Shown: positions 24,875-32,779 of the stretch, one piece after another | How positions within the stretch are numbered: position 1 is the first letter of the stretch | Layout of the letters: every line of letters starts with the position of its first letter | Assembly (NCBI GenBank): GCA_031119475.1 | Contig: JAVHXV010000001.1 | Location: forward strand, 310,001 to 374,000 | Length of the DNA stretch: 64,000 nucleotides | Source of the DNA: Pedobacter sp. | Lineage (GTDB): Bacteria; Bacteroidota; Bacteroidia; Sphingobacteriales; Sphingobacteriaceae | Reading direction: 5' to 3' | Translations under genes and position numbers: made by a program | Notes under the pieces: generated by a model | The model's database searches: none | Told to the model about the DNA's origin: nothing | Seen by the model: only the letters and a program-made list of their open reading frames with translations

Positions 24875-25980
24875 TGAAAAGATTTAGCTATATCCTATTG
24901 TGCATGGTTGCCTTGGCTGCCTGCAAAGACAAGACCAAATTTACCATTGCAGGTAAGTTTGAAAATTTCGGCAATGATAAAAAGGTTTTCCTTTACGGGA
25001 TGTCAAGCAATACCATGGAAATATTGGATTCGACTGTGCTATCTGAGAAGGGTGAATATAAGTTTACAAATAGTGCGCCAGTAGCCGATTTTTACCGCAT
25101 AAATATTGGAGCAAACGAATTTATGGCAGTTGCCCATAACGGGGACGAGATTGAGCTGAATGCAGATCTTGCAAATAAAAAACATAGCTACAGCATCAGT
25201 GGTGGCGATGAATCCAAAAAACTCTCTGAATTTAATGAGCTTAAGCAGCAGTATGGCGACAAAATTGAAGTCATTAAGAACGATTTTGAACAGCAGGTAG
25301 CTGCTCATCCGGAAAATAGGGAAGCCCTGGTGCAGCAATTATCGCCCGCCTATATGAAAGCGATTGCTGACCTCAATATAGCAATCATTAAATTTGCGAA
25401 CGAAAATACCAGTTCATTGGTAAGTTTTTATGCCATTAGCCTGGTAAATCCGACAGGAAATGAAGAAGCTTTAGTGACCTATGCCGCAAAGGTTGGCGAT
25501 GAACTGAAAAAGAATGCCGCGGTTAAAAATTTTGTAGAAAAGGTAGGAAAGTTAAAGGCCGTTCAGGTAGGACAGCCTGCACCAGCCTTTAGTATCACAT
25601 CGATCGATGGAAAAACGATAAACCTAAGCGATTTTAAAGGAAAGTATACCTTGATCGATTTCTGGGCATCATGGTGCGCACCATGCAGAAATGAAAATCC
25701 AAATGTGGTAAAGGCCTATCAAAAATATAAGGATAGGGGCTTTACGATCCTTGGTATTTCTTTAGATAAAGATAAGGAAGCCTGGCAACAGGCCATTGCC
25801 CAAGATGGACTGACATGGGCACATGCGGGAGAATTGGCTGATTTTAATGGGCCGACGGTCAGGTTATATCAGGTTGAAGCCATCCCGGCATCATTCCTCC
25901 TAGATCCCAACGGAAAAATTATCGCGAAAGACCTTAGGGGTGAAGAGCTAGATGCTTTTTTAAATAAAACATTGCCATAA
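24871..25980 (+). CDS. TlpA-type thioredoxin-fold lipoprotein with DUF4369 domain
   Basis: The 369-residue protein has a lipoprotein signal (FSYILLCMVALAACKDK). A DUF4369-like N-terminal domain at residues 25-120 (FTIAGKFENFGNDKKVFLYG) is followed by a helical linker and a TlpA/ResA thioredoxin domain from about residue 232 with the CxxC motif WASWCAPCRNENP. Such proteins reduce disulfides of periplasmic proteins, for instance apocytochromes, and are common in Bacteroidota. It is translationally coupled to gatB, a link with no obvious functional reason. ATG codons at 24871 and 24874 are both possible. Confidence 0.88.
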   Translation: MMKRFSYILLCMVALAACKDKTKFTIAGKFENFGNDKKVFLYGMSSNTMEILDSTVLSEKGEYKFTNSAPVADFYRINIGANEFMAVAHNGDEIELNADLANKKHSYSISGGDESKKLSEFNELKQQYGDKIEVIKNDFEQQVAAHPENREALVQQLSPAYMKAIADLNIAIIKFANENTSSLVSFYAISLVNPTGNEEALVTYAAKVGDELKKNAAVKNFVEKVGKLKAVQVGQPAPAFSITSIDGKTINLSDFKGKYTLIDFWASWCAPCRNENPNVVKAYQKYKDRGFTILGISLDKDKEAWQQAIAQDGLTWAHAGELADFNGPTVRLYQVEAIPASFLLDPNGKIIAKDLRGEELDAFLNKTLP

Positions 25981-26083
25981 GCTTAATTTACCGTTAGCCT
26001 ATTGTTGCGATTAACAATTTCTTAACATCAGTTTAACTAAAGAGTACATTAGCATCCTTACTTTCGTAATAAATAAACAAGTA

Positions 26084-26773
26084 ATGAGTACAGCAAAACA
26101 AAAAATACTAATTGTTGATGATGAACCTGATATTTTGGAGTTGATCGAATACAACCTTAAAAAAGAAGGTTATCAGGTATTTTTGGCTAGTAATGGTCAG
26201 GAAGGCATTACCGTTGCGAAAAAAGTTCATCCAGACTTGATCATCCTAGACATTATGATGCCTAAGATGGATGGGATTGAGGCTTGTAGGCTGATGCGTG
26301 CCATCCCCGAATTCAAAAATACATTCATGGTGTTTTTAACGGCTCGGAGCGAAGAATATTCTGAAATTGCTGGTTTTAATGTTGGTGCTGACGATTATAT
26401 AGCAAAACCAATCAAGCCGCGTGCCTTGGTGAGCAGGATCAATGCCATATTAAGGAGAAATGCCAGTGGCGAAGAAATTTCAGATAACAAAGTCGAGATT
26501 GGAGACCTGGTGATTGACAGGGAAGCTTATCTTGTTTTTCAGAATGGCAAAAAAGTAGTGTTGGCCAAAAAAGAATTTGAACTACTGTACCTTTTGGCTG
26601 CTAAGCCCGGAAAAGTCTATACGCGTGAGTCGATCCTTAAAAATATTTGGGAAGATTCGGTAGTCGTTACCAATCGGACCATTGATGTGCACATCCGTAA
26701 ACTAAGGGAAAAATTGGGTGAAAATTATGTCGCTACGGTTAAAGGTGTAGGGTATAAATTTGAACTCAGCTAA
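26084..26773 (+). CDS. OmpR/PhoB-family response regulator
   Basis: The 229-residue regulator has a receiver (ILIVDDEPDILEL, phospho-Asp in LIILDIMMPKMDG, Thr switch in VFLTAR, Lys in YIAKPI) and a C-terminal winged helix from about residue 138 (KKEFELLYLLAAKPGKVYTRE, then VDVHIRKLREKLG written with the family ending GVGYKF). It resembles PhoB-like regulators. The cognate histidine kinase is not adjacent, which is less usual. A near-consensus -7 box (TACTTTCG) lies 17 bases upstream of the start. Confidence 0.92.
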   Translation: MSTAKQKILIVDDEPDILELIEYNLKKEGYQVFLASNGQEGITVAKKVHPDLIILDIMMPKMDGIEACRLMRAIPEFKNTFMVFLTARSEEYSEIAGFNVGADDYIAKPIKPRALVSRINAILRRNASGEEISDNKVEIGDLVIDREAYLVFQNGKKVVLAKKEFELLYLLAAKPGKVYTRESILKNIWEDSVVVTNRTIDVHIRKLREKLGENYVATVKGVGYKFELS

Positions 26774-26805
26774 TCGCCAAATTAGCCAGTTCGCCAATTA
26801 TTTCG

Positions 26806-26813
26806 TACTTTTG
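26806..26813 (+). promoter_or_regulatory. -7 box directly before the pseudouridine synthase start
   Basis: TACTTTTG is a perfect TAnnTTTG box, and the GTG start codon comes four bases after it. By the spacing seen at rnpB, transcription would begin at or next to the start codon, giving a leaderless mRNA. Confidence 0.5.
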
Positions 26814-26817
26814 CAGG

Positions 26818-27540
26818 GTGAAATACCCTAGTTTTAAAGACCTCATCATTTACGAAGACAATGATTACGTAGTTGTCAACAAGCCTCCATTTATAGCTTC
26901 GCTTGATGAACGTGGTGCTGCTGGAGAAATAAACATCCTACGTTTGGCCAAACAATATGTGCCAGATGCGCAGGTCTGCCACCGATTGGATAAGGAAACC
27001 TCTGGTGCACTCGTCATTGCCAAAAATGCGGAAGCTTATCGGAATCTTTCTATGCAGTTTGAGCGTCGGAAGGTTAAAAAGGTTTATCATGCTGTTGTAG
27101 ATGGACAATATCACTTTGAAGAACTTTTGGTCGATCTGCCCATCCTGAATGATGGGAATAAGAATGTCACTATCGACAGGCAGGAGGGAAAGCGTGCAGA
27201 GACCTATTTCACATCGCTCAAATTTTATAAACACTATACCTTGGTCGAGTGCAGGCCCATTACGGGAAGGATGCACCAGATCAGGATCCACCTTGCAACC
27301 CAGCGTGCAGCCATCAGTGGCGATCACATGTACCGCGGAAAGCCTGTGTTTCTTTCATCCATTAAAAAAGGCTATCGCTTATCAAAAAATGAGGAAGAAC
27401 AGCCCATCATGAAAAGATTTGCCCTGCATGCTAAAGAAATTACCTTTAAGGGACTTGATGAACAGGACATCAGGATTGAAGCGGAATATCCAAAAGATTT
27501 TGCCACTTTATTGAAACTGTTAGATAAGTTTGATTCTTGA
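26818..27540 (+). CDS. RluA-family pseudouridine synthase
   Basis: GTG 26818 begins the conserved family start (FKDLIIYEDNDYVVVNKPP). The 240-residue catalytic domain has the motif VCHRLDKETSGALVIAKN, with the catalytic Asp, then KKVYHAVVDG and the C-terminal GRMHQIRIHLA near residue 145. It makes pseudouridine in rRNA or tRNA (RluA/RluD type). There is no N-terminal S4 domain, so it is the short form. The 5' leader would be at most a few bases long. Confidence 0.92.
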   Translation: MKYPSFKDLIIYEDNDYVVVNKPPFIASLDERGAAGEINILRLAKQYVPDAQVCHRLDKETSGALVIAKNAEAYRNLSMQFERRKVKKVYHAVVDGQYHFEELLVDLPILNDGNKNVTIDRQEGKRAETYFTSLKFYKHYTLVECRPITGRMHQIRIHLATQRAAISGDHMYRGKPVFLSSIKKGYRLSKNEEEQPIMKRFALHAKEITFKGLDEQDIRIEAEYPKDFATLLKLLDKFDS

Positions 27541-27559
27541 TCTAAGCGTAGCGCTAAAA

Positions 27560-27655
27560 GGAGAAAACGGAAAACTGAAGCATCGGGTATCAGGTATCGG
27601 GTATTAGGTATCGGGTATCAGGTATCAGGTATCAAGTATCAGGTATCAAGTATTG
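27560..27655. repeat. heptamer array E12 (single A/G-rich arm)
   Basis: GTATCGG, GTATCAG, GTATTAG and GTATCAA units repeat about ten times in 7-bp register between the pseudouridine synthase and ClC genes, which run in the same direction. Confidence 0.85.
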
Positions 27656-27737
27656 GAATAAAGGATAGCAAAGGGCACATAACTGCTATAGAATTCATAT
27701 ATTTGGATGTCCGCTCTCATTTCAGATTACTTTGCCC

Positions 27738-29126
27738 ATGCGGAATATCATTACTACAGTACGATTTTTTTTTAAAAGGAGATTTGACTCTATCCCCAAC
27801 CGTAAAGTAAGGAGAGATTTGCTCAACGCGCTTCCATACTGGTCTGGGGCATTTATTGCGGGAGTGGTAGCTGTGGTTTATGCGAAGCTTTTCGCGCTGG
27901 CCGAGGAAGGTACCCATTTTTTGTTTGAACGGGCAAATTGGATGTTCTTTGTGGTTACACCTGTCGGATTTTTGCTGGCCGCATGGATGGTTGCCAAATA
28001 TTCACCTTATGCAAGAGGCAGTGGCATTCCGCAGGTTAGCGCGGCGATAGAGCTGTCTAATCCGAAGCATCACTACAAGGTGGGCTCACTGTTGAGCATC
28101 AAAATGATCATCGTAAAGATCGTTTCGAGCTTGATCATGGTTTTTAGTGGTGGAATTATAGGTAGGGAAGGGCCTACCATCCAGATTTCTGCTGCCATCT
28201 TTAAAAAAATTAACGATAACCTGCCAGCCTGGTATCCTAAAATATCGAAGCGTAACATGGTGGTTACGGGAGCCGCTGCGGGTTTGGCCGCAGCTTTCAA
28301 TACGCCTTTGGGCGGAATTGTTTTTGCAATAGAAGAGTTGACCAAAACACATTTCAGTTTTTTTAAATCTGCACTGCTCACAGGGGTCATCATTGCCGGG
28401 CTCACTGCGCTGAACTTTTTGGGCCCATATCTTTATCTTGGCTATCCACATTTGGGCGAAGTTTCATTTGGACTGATCCTTATCATCATTCCATTGGCCG
28501 TTGCCACCAGTGCGATCGGTACCTGGATGTGCAATGCCATCCTCTATATTTTTAAGGTGAAAAGTGCTTTTCCAAAAAGCTATCATAAATATGTCTATGT
28601 AGCAATTTGTGGTCTTCTAATTGCAGCTTCTGCAACTTTTATCGATGCCAGGACATTTGGGTCTGGAAAGGAAATCATGGTAGCAGCGTTGTTTACCGAT
28701 CATAAACAGATAGAGTGGTATATTCCATTGCTTAAGATTTTTGGCTCCATCCTTTCTTTCACTACTGGTGGAGCAGGAGGAGTGTTTGCTCCATCCTTAA
28801 CCGCTGGCGCGAGTATAGGCGGACTGGTTGCGGGATGGCTGCATTTGAGCGCTACGTCGACAAATCTGCTTGTGCTTTGTGGAATGACCGGATTTTTGAC
28901 AAGCGTAACGCGGAGCCCTTTTACTTCGTCTATCTTGGTGTTGGAAATGACAGATACCCATGACGTGATCTTTTACATCATGTTGACCGCCCTGTTTGCA
29001 AACCTGATTGCTAATCTCTTGAGCCGACACTCTTTTTACGATCAGCTAAAACATCAGTATATCCATGAGATTCATCATAAAGAGAACCAAGATAATAGCG
29101 TTGAAGGTTTAAAGTTGAAGGTTTAA
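27738..29126 (+). CDS. ClC-family chloride/proton antiporter or channel
   Basis: ATG 27738 gives 462 residues (a TTG at 27732 is an alternative). Signature sequences are all present: GSGIPQ near residue 97, GREGPT with the external gating Glu near residue 139, GGIVFAIEEL with the internal proton Glu, and GGAGGVFAPSL. The retained internal Glu favours an H+/Cl- antiporter, as in Escherichia coli ClcA. The last eight residues (VEGLKLKV) are encoded by heptamer array E13 and look like read-in of repeat rather than an evolved tail. Confidence 0.93.
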   Translation: MRNIITTVRFFFKRRFDSIPNRKVRRDLLNALPYWSGAFIAGVVAVVYAKLFALAEEGTHFLFERANWMFFVVTPVGFLLAAWMVAKYSPYARGSGIPQVSAAIELSNPKHHYKVGSLLSIKMIIVKIVSSLIMVFSGGIIGREGPTIQISAAIFKKINDNLPAWYPKISKRNMVVTGAAAGLAAAFNTPLGGIVFAIEELTKTHFSFFKSALLTGVIIAGLTALNFLGPYLYLGYPHLGEVSFGLILIIIPLAVATSAIGTWMCNAILYIFKVKSAFPKSYHKYVYVAICGLLIAASATFIDARTFGSGKEIMVAALFTDHKQIEWYIPLLKIFGSILSFTTGGAGGVFAPSLTAGASIGGLVAGWLHLSATSTNLLVLCGMTGFLTSVTRSPFTSSILVLEMTDTHDVIFYIMLTALFANLIANLLSRHSFYDQLKHQYIHEIHHKENQDNSVEGLKLKV

Positions 29127-29269
29127 AGTTGAAAGTTTAAAGTTAAAGGTTTAAAGTTGAAAGTTGAACGTTTGCGTAAAAGGATTTCGTTTAATTTAAC
29201 CTTACAACATTGCAACCTTCCAACAATCTAACTTTTAACCCACAACTCAACTCAATCTACAACGCTCTA
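29100..29269. repeat. heptamer composite element E13
   Basis: Left arm AGTTGAA/GGTTTAA/AGTTTAA units (29100-29170), core TTTGCGTAAAAGGATT at 29171-29186, right arm with ACAACAT and CAACAAT units (29200-29269). It lies at a convergent junction and shares its core with E11. Confidence 0.88.
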
Positions 29270-30658
29270 CTCAGCCCTTTTGAGTCCGAATTTTTCAATT
29301 TTGCTATAAAGGTGGCTGCGCTGGATTTCGATATCATCTGCCGTTTTCGAAACATTCCAATTGTTTTTCTCCAGTTTGAATTTGATAAATTCCTTCTCAG
29401 CATAATCCTTATAATCCTGAAAATTAGAGAATTTTTCAAAGTTGAATGCAGGGCCGCTCTGTGTAGGACTTGGCACGCCTGAGCCAATATTTGTGCCTCC
29501 TGTCGGATTGGCAAAGGAGATTACATCATTCTCGGTGATGACCTTATCGCTCAAAATAATAAGCCGCTCGATCATGTTATGCAATTCACGAACATTTCCT
29601 GTCCAAGGGAGCCCTTTAAGTGCTTCCATGGCACCATCACTTATTTTTTTAACGGGCATCCCATAATCGTCACAGATTTCCTCCAAAAACTGTTGGGCAA
29701 TTACCGGAATGTCGTCGGTACGTTCGGTCAGGTGGGGCACATGGATATTGATGACATTTAACCTATGGTAAAGGTCCATCCTAAAATTACCGGCTTCAAT
29801 TTCTTTTAAAAGGTCTTTATTGGTTGCTGCCAACACGCGTACATTCACTTCAAGTTCCTTTTCTCCGCCTACGCGCGTTATTTTATGTTCTTGTAAGGCG
29901 CGCAATACTTTTGCCTGTGCAGAAAGGCTCATGTCGCCAATCTCATCAAGGAAAAGCGTACCACCATTGGCCAGTTCAAATTTACCGATGCGCTGTTTTA
30001 CGGCCGATGTGAACGAACCCTTTTCGTGTCCGAACAATTCACTTTCGATCAACTCTGAAGGTATGGCCGCACAGTTGACTTCGATTAACGTGCTCTCAGA
30101 GCGATTGGATTTTTCATGGATCCAACGGGCAACCAGTTCTTTTCCGCTACCGTTCGCACCGGTAATCAATACGCGTGCTTCTGTGGGAGCTACACGTTCA
30201 ATGGTTTCCTTGATCTTGCTGATGCTTTCCGATTCGCCTAAAATGTGGCGGGTCTTGCTTACTTTGCGTTTGAGTACCTTGGTCTCGGTAACCAAATTCC
30301 CCCGGTCTAGCGCATTGCGGACGGTGATCAGTAACCTATTCAGATCGGGCGGTTTAGATACGAAGTCAAAGGCTCCTTTTTTACTGGCTTCAATGGCAGT
30401 TTCTACGGTACCATGTCCCGAAATCATGATAAAAGGAAGGTCTGGTTTTAAGGCAAGTGCATTTTCCAGCACCTCCATGCCATCCATCTTATTCATTTTA
30501 ATGTCGCAAAGAACAAGATCATAATTGTTCTTTTTGATGAGTTCCAATCCGTCGATACCATTATCGATATCATCTACCTCATAACTTTCGTATTCTAAAA
30601 TTTCACGTAATGTGCTTCTGATCGCACGCTCATCATCAATTATCAGCAGTTTGGCCAT
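29267..30658 (-). CDS. NtrC-type sigma-54-dependent response regulator
   Basis: The 463-residue regulator has a receiver (LLIIDDERAIRS, phospho-Asp in LVLCDIKMNKMDG), an AAA+ sigma-54 activator domain from about residue 140 (Walker A GANGSGKELVARW, Walker B GGTLFLDEIGDM) and a C-terminal Fis-type helix-turn-helix (NNWNVSKTADDIEIQRSHLY). The sigma-54 contact loop reads GSFTSA rather than the textbook GAFTGA. It should activate sigma-54 promoters when phosphorylated. No kinase gene is next to it. Its 3' end lies in array E13. Confidence 0.93.
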   Translation of the reverse strand: MAKLLIIDDERAIRSTLREILEYESYEVDDIDNGIDGLELIKKNNYDLVLCDIKMNKMDGMEVLENALALKPDLPFIMISGHGTVETAIEASKKGAFDFVSKPPDLNRLLITVRNALDRGNLVTETKVLKRKVSKTRHILGESESISKIKETIERVAPTEARVLITGANGSGKELVARWIHEKSNRSESTLIEVNCAAIPSELIESELFGHEKGSFTSAVKQRIGKFELANGGTLFLDEIGDMSLSAQAKVLRALQEHKITRVGGEKELEVNVRVLAATNKDLLKEIEAGNFRMDLYHRLNVINIHVPHLTERTDDIPVIAQQFLEEICDDYGMPVKKISDGAMEALKGLPWTGNVRELHNMIERLIILSDKVITENDVISFANPTGGTNIGSGVPSPTQSGPAFNFEKFSNFQDYKDYAEKEFIKFKLEKNNWNVSKTADDIEIQRSHLYSKIEKFGLKRAE

Positions 30659-30774
30659 TGTGGGGTTTGAATATTAATAGGCTACTAATATAGCATTTTT
30701 TGTGAAGTGTATAGTTTATTGTACATATTAACGAAAACAGAGGAGAAATGTTTGATTGGATATTAGTCCATAGA

Positions 30775-30955
<181 letters not shown>

Positions 30956-30983
30956 TGCGCCAAGCGCAATTCAACCTAAAAAA

Positions 30984-31406
30984 GCAAGCCTATAAGCCGG
31001 GTTCTGTATCCCAATTTGCATTGGGATTTCTATCATTAATCTAGTATAAATGTTGCCATTTATCTCTAACGACCTACCCACTAACGTTTGGCGAGCAGCC
31101 ATTAACTTCAAGTGAACTTGAAATGTTAGCCTATTTGGTCTTTCAACTCCCGGGGTTTACCAAAATCCCGATCACTCGGGAAGCTCGTGAGCTCTTACCC
31201 CACGTTTTCACCCTTGCCCCTGTAGTAACACAATTCTGCTGCATTGCTGCATAATGTGTGTACTACAGGGGCGGTTTATTTTCTGTGGCACTTTCCGTCA
31301 TTCAGGTCTTCAATCCCCAATGCCTTCCCGTTAGGAAGCGAGATGCTCTGTGTTGCCCGGACTTTCCTCTCACTAGCAAATGCTAACGAGCGATAGAACG
31401 GCTTGC
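30984..31406 (-). ncRNA. rnpB: RNase P RNA (bacterial type A)
   Basis: On the minus strand the RNA begins GCAAGCCG and ends GGCTTGC, which pair as helix P1. The universally conserved GAGGAAAGTCCGGGC maps to 31355-31369, and the conserved 3' segment ACAGAACCCGGCTTAT to 30992-31007. A long hairpin arm around 31210-31270 pairs CCCCTGTAGTA with TACTACAGGGG. The RNA is the catalytic part of RNase P, which matures tRNA 5' ends. The length of about 423 bases is in the normal range. Ends are inferred from pairing and the promoter. Confidence 0.95.
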
Positions 31407-31411
31407 TGGTG

Positions 31412-31419
31412 CAAAGATA
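31412..31419 (-). promoter_or_regulatory. rnpB -7 box
   Basis: Minus-strand TATCTTTG lies five bases before the first base of the P1 helix (31406). This gives a useful measure of -7-to-start spacing in this genome. Confidence 0.75.
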
Positions 31420-31611
31420 GGGTTTTAGTTGGTTACTTGTTTAGTTGGCCACTGGTTTAGTTGGAAGGAATGAAAATTTTAAATCTTTATAGACTTGAGA
31501 TAGGAGACTTGAGGTTTGAGACTTGAGATGAGTATTCTCTCTAGCAAAGAATCAAACTTTCAACTTTTAACTTTCAACTTTTAACTTTCAACCTTTAACC
31601 TTCAACTTTTA
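31420..31611. repeat. heptamer composite element E15
   Basis: Left arm TTTAGTTGG units, then 7-8 bp GACTTGAG units (31420-31530). Right arm AACTTTC/AACTTTT/AACCTTT units (31555-31611), which provide the stop codon of the cytochrome c gene. Confidence 0.8.
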
Positions 31612-32037
31612 TCTCGTTGCGCAACTCTTCAGATCTTTATTTATGTCCGCATACGGATACATGCCCATCTTGTTGCCAAATGAATTGGTTACATAAACAA
31701 TGATCTGTGCAATATCGATGTCTGCTAGTTTTGGAAAGGCAGGCATTTTTTCCTCATAGGTTTTGCCATGAACGGTTACGGGTGTTGTCGCTCCATTTTT
31801 GATGATACAGGCAAGCACAGTACGGTTATTTTTTAAAAATAAGCTATCGGTTAATGGGGGAGTAAGCAGCCCTAGGCCTTCACCTTTTTCGCCATGGCAA
31901 TTTTGGCAGTAAGTCTGATAAAGTGTTTGTCCATTGCTGTAATAAGTCTGGTATTCGAGCTGCTCGGCATCTTGGCACGAATAGATCAACGTAACTATAA
32001 CGGTAGACATAACCAGAAACAGAACAATTTTGCGCAT
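31609..32037 (-). CDS. cytochrome c lipoprotein
   Basis: ATG 32037 gives 142 residues. A lipoprotein signal (IVLFLVMSTVIVTLIYSCQD) leads into one class I cytochrome c domain with the heme site CQNCH near residue 45, GEKGEGLGLLTPPL, and a distal Met in KMPAFP. It begins five bases after the stop of the SCO1-like gene. That pairing is typical of genes feeding copper and electrons to cytochrome oxidase. The heptamer array E15 supplies its TAA. Confidence 0.88.
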   Translation of the reverse strand: MRKIVLFLVMSTVIVTLIYSCQDAEQLEYQTYYSNGQTLYQTYCQNCHGEKGEGLGLLTPPLTDSLFLKNNRTVLACIIKNGATTPVTVHGKTYEEKMPAFPKLADIDIAQIIVYVTNSFGNKMGMYPYADINKDLKSCATR

Positions 32038-32042
32038 CAACG

Positions 32043-32696
32043 TCAATTTTCTTCCTTTAATAAGATGGCGATGTCTTTCTGGAGCTGTGCTACCTGATCG
32101 CTTTTGGTCCCATCATAGGCACCTCGCATCCTTTTATGCTTATCCACAAGCACGAGCCAGCCCTGGTGGATGTATCCATCTTTGGCACTTTGGTCCTCCT
32201 GTACGGCTACCAGATAATCATGTTCGGCAATGTGATAGATTTCTTCCTTTGTACCGTAAACAAATTGCCATTTCGGACCATCAACCCCCAATTTCTGTCC
32301 ATATTTCTTCAGCACCGATGGTTTATCATATTTAAAATCAATGGTATGGGATAAAAACATGACGTCGGGATTATTTTTATAGGCGTCAAAAATGGTCTTC
32401 AGGTTGCGGTGCATGGTAGGGCAGATGGTACTGCAGGAGGTGAAGAAGAAATCGGCCACATAAATCTTATTTTTAAATGCATCCTGGGTAATGTAAATGC
32501 TGTCCTGGTTCAGTAACCTGAAAGGAGGGATGGTCTGATAGACGGTATCAACCTTTTCGGTTCCATCTGCAGCTTTGGTGATCCTGGCTTCCCGTTGACC
32601 ATAAAAAGGCAATTTTTTATCGTTGCTGCAGGCAATGCAACAAATTGCTAATAAAAAGGGCGCAACAAAGCGAATGGATTGGCAAAGTTTATTCAT
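32043..32696 (-). CDS. SCO1/SenC-family copper chaperone
   Basis: ATG 32696 gives 217 residues; the upstream TTG at 32717 is unlikely. A lipoprotein signal ends LLAICCIACSND. The thioredoxin-like SCO1 domain has the Cu-binding CxxxC in SCSTICPTMH near residue 97 and the third ligand His in YIHQGWLVLVD near residue 183. SCO proteins load the CuA site of cytochrome c oxidase. The downstream gene encodes a cytochrome c lipoprotein. Confidence 0.9.
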   Translation of the reverse strand: MNKLCQSIRFVAPFLLAICCIACSNDKKLPFYGQREARITKAADGTEKVDTVYQTIPPFRLLNQDSIYITQDAFKNKIYVADFFFTSCSTICPTMHRNLKTIFDAYKNNPDVMFLSHTIDFKYDKPSVLKKYGQKLGVDGPKWQFVYGTKEEIYHIAEHDYLVAVQEDQSAKDGYIHQGWLVLVDKHKRMRGAYDGTKSDQVAQLQKDIAILLKEEN

Positions 32697-32779
32697 GTCA
32701 TGCAGTTTACTCCGCAAACTTACGTTAAAACAAATGAAGGTAAAATGAAAAGGGTAAAAGTTTGGTCAAGAGTTGAGGC

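Noticed and set aside
29820..30524. Long plus-strand frame opposite the sigma-54 regulator
   Set aside because: The antisense frame has Ser/Arg-rich noise without motifs, while the minus strand has a complete NtrC-type protein.
31013..31390. tRNA or tmRNA in the rnpB region
   Set aside because: No cloverleaf or CCA-like end; conserved RNase P segments explain the whole region.
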